A stretch of 64,000 bases of DNA from Cinnamomum chago (lineage: Eukaryota; Streptophyta; Magnoliopsida; Laurales; Lauraceae). The notes under the pieces were generated by a model that was not told where the DNA came from, searched no databases, and saw only the letters and a list, made by a program, of their open reading frames with translations. Positions 58,962 to 64,000 of the stretch are shown in pieces (the first letter of the stretch is position 1; every line of letters begins with the position of its first letter). The DNA lies in assembly GCA_038049695.1 (NCBI GenBank), contig CP142452.1, positions 95,921,501 to 95,985,500 of the forward strand, given 5' to 3'. Both the position numbers and the translations under genes were made by a program.

Positions 58962-61488
58962 ATTCCCCACTATTTTCTAAAAACACTTTTTAAAAAAGTA
59001 AATTAATAATAACAACAATAGTAATAAGAAAATAAGTAAAAACTGTATAATTCGTCCCTCACAAGCGGTTGTCCCGTGAACCCGAAGGTAGAATATATGT
59101 ATTATAAAACTTTAGTGTGTGAGAAGTGAAGTTCATAATGCATATTTACATTACACAATATAACCGAGCATCCATATTCTTCACGCCACATTATTTCATA
59201 GGCCATGGTCTTAGCGAAGGCTCTAGCGTCTAACCGACAAGACCGATGAGAGGCGGCCGTGACCTCCACATCTGCAAAGGCAAACCCATCAGGAGTGCTT
59301 TCGCTTACTCGGCATTAAGCCATGAGTCTGTTAAGGACAATAAAGTCCAGCCTAGCATAGGCGAAAGCTAAACTGTGCATGAACCTCAAAGATGGACAAA
59401 TTTGGAACAAATAAATTTCCCCCACTAGTTCCAAATAAATGTGCACCGTGAAAAATATCTCAATATACCCTCTGATAGACCGTACATTTAACCAATTTTC
59501 CTTTGAACTCTAACTTAAAAGTTAAGAGTAGGCTACGGTTAGGTCCATCCCTCTATATATGTAAACCCATCTCCCTCGAGGTTTTATCTCAATCTCAGTG
59601 ACATAATATCACTTTGAGAAATAATGGAGCTATTTACCAAATTTGTACTTCATTTACCTCAATCCCACCTGTGTCCATTGACATTTGTTGATGAAAGATG
59701 TACCTTTAATGGTTGCCTAATATTTTCTTTTATCATTCATATCCACGATCTGTGCTCTGATGCAATGGATGATGATGCAATATCCATGATCTCTGACCCG
59801 ATCGACAATGTAATGTCCACGTATGTGATCCGATCGATGAAATAGTGAACACAATCTGCAAACTGATCTAATAATGTTGATGATGCACTATCCGTAATGC
59901 AAAAATGCCAATCATAGATTCTTAATCTGCATCAGTAAAAAAAATACTAACACGAGAAAAATATCATTATTTCATTCTCTAAATAATAATTCATTGCATA
60001 GGTTAGCCTCAAGTTGTACTGAAGTACATATAATTAATGATGCAAAACACATCATATAATCTCTCATGAACCACAAATTAATTTACAATCTTTAAAATGG
60101 CCAAGCCCCATGGATTAGCAGCAAAATATGTAATAATAACTCAAAAGCACTTGATCTAACCAATGTATCAAATCAACCGACCGCATGATGATTTAAGACT
60201 TTTAAATATCAAATTAAAAAACATGGTTAATATAAATAAACTCAATTTGCAAGTTATAATAAGAAAGTAACAAAATCTGAGTTTCATAGATAATCTAATC
60301 TAAAAAATCTCACTAAATTGCTTAGGGGCACTTGATTTCACTGATGAAAATGTTAGGATTATAACAAACCACCATGCTTTCGCAGACATTAGCTCTCACT
60401 CTGGCGGTAGGTAGCAATTTTCTCTATTTTTTTTAGACTGCTCTCACCCTACTCCAGTAGCCCTTTTCGTGATTCGAACCCGAGACATGGAGGTTGACTT
60501 TGATACCAAATGTTATGTACCTAACCAATACACCAAAAGCTTCAGGACTAATGAAACACGTAAAATTAAGTCTTATAATCATTTAGGACCGTAAATGACA
60601 ACTTAGATAAATAAAGTTGAGTGCATACTTATGGATCATGCCAAAGGAACCCAATGGTCGAAATTAAGTATTAAAAAGTAAATATAAAGTAGGAATTAAA
60701 ATTAGACTTGGGCATAGAGCCTCACATGCATTTTTAGTAATCATAGGCCAGCTAAATGGAAATGATGGCATATCCTTTCTCAAGATTTATTAACCACATT
60801 TGAATTAATAGGTTTAAGTAATGGGCATTTAAAAAGTAGTTTATTTTAAAAAACAAATGGTGGTTACAGAAGAGACACATCTCTTGGATATAAGGAACCA
60901 CTCTTCCTTTCTGACATTGTTACCAGTCTTGAAAAGGCACTGGGTAGATAATAAGTAGCTATTTAGGTATGGGTTGTCGGTTTAGGGAAGTGACACTTCT
61001 CTTGGATGGATGTAGAGAGTCTCTCACTGCCATTTCCATTGAGAACATGCAGTAACATTATTAGAAAGAATTGCCAAAGTCTCCTACTACATTTCAATTT
61101 TATGGCTTGATTGACACCGCGAATAAACCCAAGTATGCCAAATAATCACTCTGTAATCATACATTAAGCAAGGAGGGAAAAAATGAATGAAGCAGTACGT
61201 GAAATAACTAGACAACAACTCCACAAGTTTGGGAAAAAACCATGAAGTCATGATCTTAATTTAGCCAATTCAACATACAGTGCCTAATCGCCACCCATGT
61301 AAAAAGTGGAATAAAATCTAAAAAAAATATATTCATGACTTATAAGTCTATAATACATAAGAATTGATACTTGACATAATAAGAAAAAGATTTGTCAATG
61401 GTCATATATATTGCTGCATTTTAACAGTATGTACAGAATATAAAACACACTAGCATAGACCATAGGGAATGGGTTTTCACATATCATT
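58962..61488. other. Non-coding region, probably copia internal remnant then intergenic
   Basis: About 59041-59480 looks like untranslated internal sequence of the copia element whose LTR is at 58432-58961. Near 60460-60530 the minus strand has ATTTGGTATCAAAGTC, similar to a degraded tRNA-Met primer site after an LTR-like ACATAACA end, but no LTR could be delimited. No gene was seen. Confidence 0.4.
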
Positions 61489-61493
61489 TATAA

Positions 61494-62642
61494 AAGGGAT
61501 TTTTACCAAAAAAATTAAGCTTATAGTGTAATTAATCGATTTTATGAAGAATAACAATAAAACCACCATTTAGTTGTTCATATTTTTTTTAATGAAATTA
61601 CCCAAGTTGACGATATCACCAACTTAAGCCCACGAATTTTCTTCTTAGTAAAACACTCTTTTCTCTTTGGGTCCTTAGGGGATTTTCTTTTGGCAACAAA
61701 ATTTAGGCTTGGAAAATTATTCAATCAGCAGCCAAGAGCAACAACCAAAAGAGAACAAAATGTCATAGTGAGCAACCAAAAGAAAAGATTGTTTCACGAA
61801 GAAGAAGAAAATTTGTGGGGTTTAAATACATTGTCAACTGCCTGTTTTTAAACCCACGAGTTCTCTTCTTCTTCTTCGTGTAACACTCTTCTCTCTTTGG
61901 GTCCTTGGGGGATTTTCTTTCGCAACAAAATTTAAAATTGAAAAATTATTCAATCAACGGTCAAGAAAAACAACCAAAAGAGAAGAAGATGTCACAGTGA
62001 GCAACCAAAAGAGAAGATTGTTTCACGAAGAAGAAGAAAATTCGTGGGGTTTAAATACAACGTGATATCGTCAATTGCCTGTATTTAAACCCCACGAATT
62101 TTCTTCTTCTTCTTCACGAAACACTCTTCTCTCTTTGGGTCCTTGGGGATTTTCTTTGACAAAAAAATTTAGGATTAGAAAATTATTCAATCAACAGCCA
62201 AGAGCAACAACCAAAAGAGAACAAAATGTCACAGTGAGCAACCAAAAGAGAAGATTGTTTCACGAATACATCGCCAACTGCCTGTATTTAAACCCACGAG
62301 TTCTCTTCTTCTTATTCGTGAAACACTCCTTTCTTTGGGTCCTTGGTGGATTTTCTTTGGCAATAAAATTGAAGATTGGAAAATTATTCAATCAACAGCC
62401 AAGAGCAACAACCAAAAGAGAACAAAATGTCACAGTGAGCAAGCAAAAGAGAAGAGTGTTTCATGAAGAAGAAGTAGAAGAAGAAATTTCGTAGGTTTAA
62501 ATACAACTAGTTGACGATATCGTCAACTAGGGTAATTTCATCAAAAAAGAAAGATATGAACAACTAAATGGTTGTTTTGTTATTATTTTTCATAAAATCA
62601 ATTAATTACACTATAAACTTAATTATTTGATAAAAATCCCTT
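61494..62642. mobile_element. TIR element made of tandem palindromic units (class uncertain)
   Basis: A 1,149-bp element with TIRs of about 120 bp. It starts AAGGGATTTTTACCAAA and on the other strand AAGGGATTTTTATCAAA, continuing through CCATTTAGTTGTTCATAT to GTTGACGATATC. The flanks are TATAA on both sides (61489-61493 and 62643-62647). Inside are four units of about 200-230 bp. Each begins CCCACGA(A/G)TT(T/C)TCTTCTTC, and most end in the inverse GAAGAAGAAGAAAATTCGTG. The third unit is cut short at its right arm. It contains no transposase. Confidence 0.7.
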
Positions 62643-62750
62643 TATAAGAAGAATAACGCAGTGCAAGTTGATGGCAATATTAATGGTTACAAAAGAGGTA
62701 AGCAGAATGCAAAATGCAGTTTTGAAAATCAGGTTTTTTTAGAAAATGGG

Positions 62751-63477
62751 TGTAAGTGCCTAAATTCTTACGGACTTATTTAGATAGGTGTGAAATTTCT
62801 CTTGGGAAAGATCGAATGCTTGAAACCTGAAAGAAGAGGAGGAAATTGCAGTCAGAGACTCTGGCTGCTCTCAGAGTAAGGCCCTCCGATGCCTAAGTCA
62901 GTTCAACAACTCAACGAATGATAAAAGGAAGGAAACACGAGTTTGGATATGTGTAAGCGTAAGCGTACCTCTTTCGAATTAGCTCCCTGTATATATATAA
63001 GCTGAAAATCCCGTTATCCTCATCCTGATTTTTCGATGATTGAATCTTATACGGAATTTACCTCGATCTTTCAAGAATTATGGACGTAATCATCGAATAA
63101 TGATAACTCCTTATCTCTATCCGATGATCATCCTATCAACACGTTCTGCAACGTGGCCGAGTCGTTATAAAGGTAGTCAGTGCTCGTCTCGGTGAACCGA
63201 ACTAAAGATGGTACCGAGGCCAAGTATGATCGTATTCTGACACTATTGCCGAGATGCATTATGCCTAGCTGGTACCTTTACCGAAGCTAGATCAATCTCG
63301 CTGAGACCAAGACATGCCTAGCTGGTACCTTTACTGAAGCTAGAATGATCTCAGTACTGTGAAGATATCCACACTAGCACTATTGCCGAGATGTATCTCA
63401 CCGAGACCGGGACATACCTAGCTGGTACTCTTACCGAATCTAAGATAATCTCGGTATTATGGAAATGCCCCCACACA
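62751..63477 (-). repeat. 3' LTR of a second, diverged Tat element
   Basis: In plus orientation it starts TGTAAGTGCC and ends CCCCCACACA, matching the termini of the Tat LTRs at 7368 and 17949. As there, it is followed by a C-rich ATTGCCTCCTAGCTTTTGAC, the complement of a polypurine tract. A TATATATA box on the minus strand near 62995 fits its promoter. Inside, a CCTAGCTGGTACC(T)TTACCGAAGCTAG phrase is repeated three times near 63265-63440. The element continues past the window end. Confidence 0.75.
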
Positions 63478-63540
63478 ATTGCCTCCTAGCTTTTGACTTC
63501 CTAGAGTTCTCTAACTCTGTGAGGTCGGAAGCTAAGTATT

Positions 63541-64000
63541 ATGATGGGAGAGCCATCTAAACATTTGATCTCGATGACTGAAGCTTGTATTGTATTTCAG
63601 CTTGGTGTCCATGACATCGAGGACGTCTATGACCTCTGTAAGTCTGGAGGAGGCGATAACACTTACTACCTCTGTGGTAAGGCAAACCGGAAGTGTCTCG
63701 TCAATGGCTTGGAGGACTGCAACAGGTACACCGGTTCTTGCCTTATCCGGTGTTGAGCGTCGGGTCGCTTCTGGTGCCGAAGCCACCACTTCGGGGTCTG
63801 ATTCGGAGAGCGCCGAGCCTGCCGAAACCAGCATAGTTGCTGTGGAAATCGAGACCTCGAGGTCAGGGAGATCATAGCAAGTCGCACGTTCTCCTAGCTC
63901 GGAAGGAAGAGAAGTCATGCAATGGCGTCGTCCTGCGGTCAAGGATTTGGGGGCTCTGGTATTTGGAGGCGGAGCTCCTCATGCCCCCACGCCCCCTGGC
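63541..64000 (+). pseudogene. Antisense gene of the second Tat element, partial and internally deleted
   Basis: From 63601 the plus strand encodes LGVHDIEDVYDLCK followed by GDNTYYL and NGLEDCNRYTG. This corresponds to residues around 100-145 of the antisense gene at 8731-10909. The sequence ahead of it is not the expected N-terminal domain, and after it the frame passes into a Ser/Glu-rich segment resembling exon 2. So pieces of exon 1 are missing and the copy is decayed. The window ends inside it. Confidence 0.7.

Noticed and set aside
60455-60540. Degraded primer site and LTR end on the minus strand
   Set aside because: ATTTGGTATCAAAGTC after ACATAACA is suggestive, but no LTR body or TSD could be delimited.
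62075-62494. 139-residue frame with an internal repeat
   Set aside because: It is the translation of the palindromic tandem units of the TIR element; the repeat is in the DNA, not evidence of a protein.

Overview
This is eukaryotic, plant nuclear DNA. The evidence is Ty1/copia and Ty3/gypsy retrotransposons of plant type, PIF/Harbinger, hAT, Mutator and En/Spm (CACTA) DNA elements, a tRNA-derived SINE, genes with GT-AG introns, a plant-type ankyrin/membrane protein gene and an N-terminal vacuolar-type beta-hexosaminidase. The exact species cannot be read from the sequence; a woody angiosperm with a TE-rich genome fits. About 40 kb of the 64 kb lies in elements whose ends I could place, most of them with target-site duplications (TSDs).

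Layout. 1-6.8 kb: a decayed LINE fragment (1738-2860) cut by an hAT MITE, a PIF/Harbinger MITE (2938-3439) and a SINE (5093-5269). 7.37-18.62 kb: an 11.3 kb Tat-lineage gypsy element on the minus strand. It has 676-bp LTRs, a tRNA-Asp-like PBS, gag-pol with a second RNase H, a 58/59-bp tandem array after pol, and a three-exon gene on the opposite strand. It sits in a duplicated segment that carries the tail of an ankyrin gene. 20.8-29.6 kb: an 8.7 kb copia element that carries a nested solo-LTR-like insertion and a 366-bp TRIM. Its gag start codon appears to lie inside the 5' LTR, joined to gag by a leader intron. 30.9-34.8 kb: a TRIM relic, an hAT-like element and a 2.3 kb gypsy solo LTR. 35.2-38.6 kb: a Mutator-like element with TIRs of about 630-655 bp.

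38.7-42.6 kb: the first exon of a beta-hexosaminidase (HEXO2-like) gene, split by a 2.9 kb gypsy solo LTR and a 205-bp CACTA MITE. 43.3-47.5 kb: an apparently intact three-exon ankyrin-repeat membrane protein gene, the only gene here that looks functional; its 3' segment is the partner of the duplication at 6.8-19.2 kb. 48.8-56.3 kb: a 7.5 kb CACTA element that keeps only the transposase-associated domain. 58.4-60.4 kb: the 3' end of another copia element. 61.5-62.6 kb: a TIR element built from tandem palindromic units. 62.75 kb to the end: the LTR and antisense gene of a second, diverged Tat element.

The order of insertion can be partly read. The copia LTRs differ at about 5% of sites and the Tat LTRs at about 2% (counted by eye), so the Tat insertion is probably the younger. 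The TRIM and the 1.56 kb LTR-like element entered after the copia element. The hexosaminidase frame is still open across both insertion points, so it was broken fairly recently.
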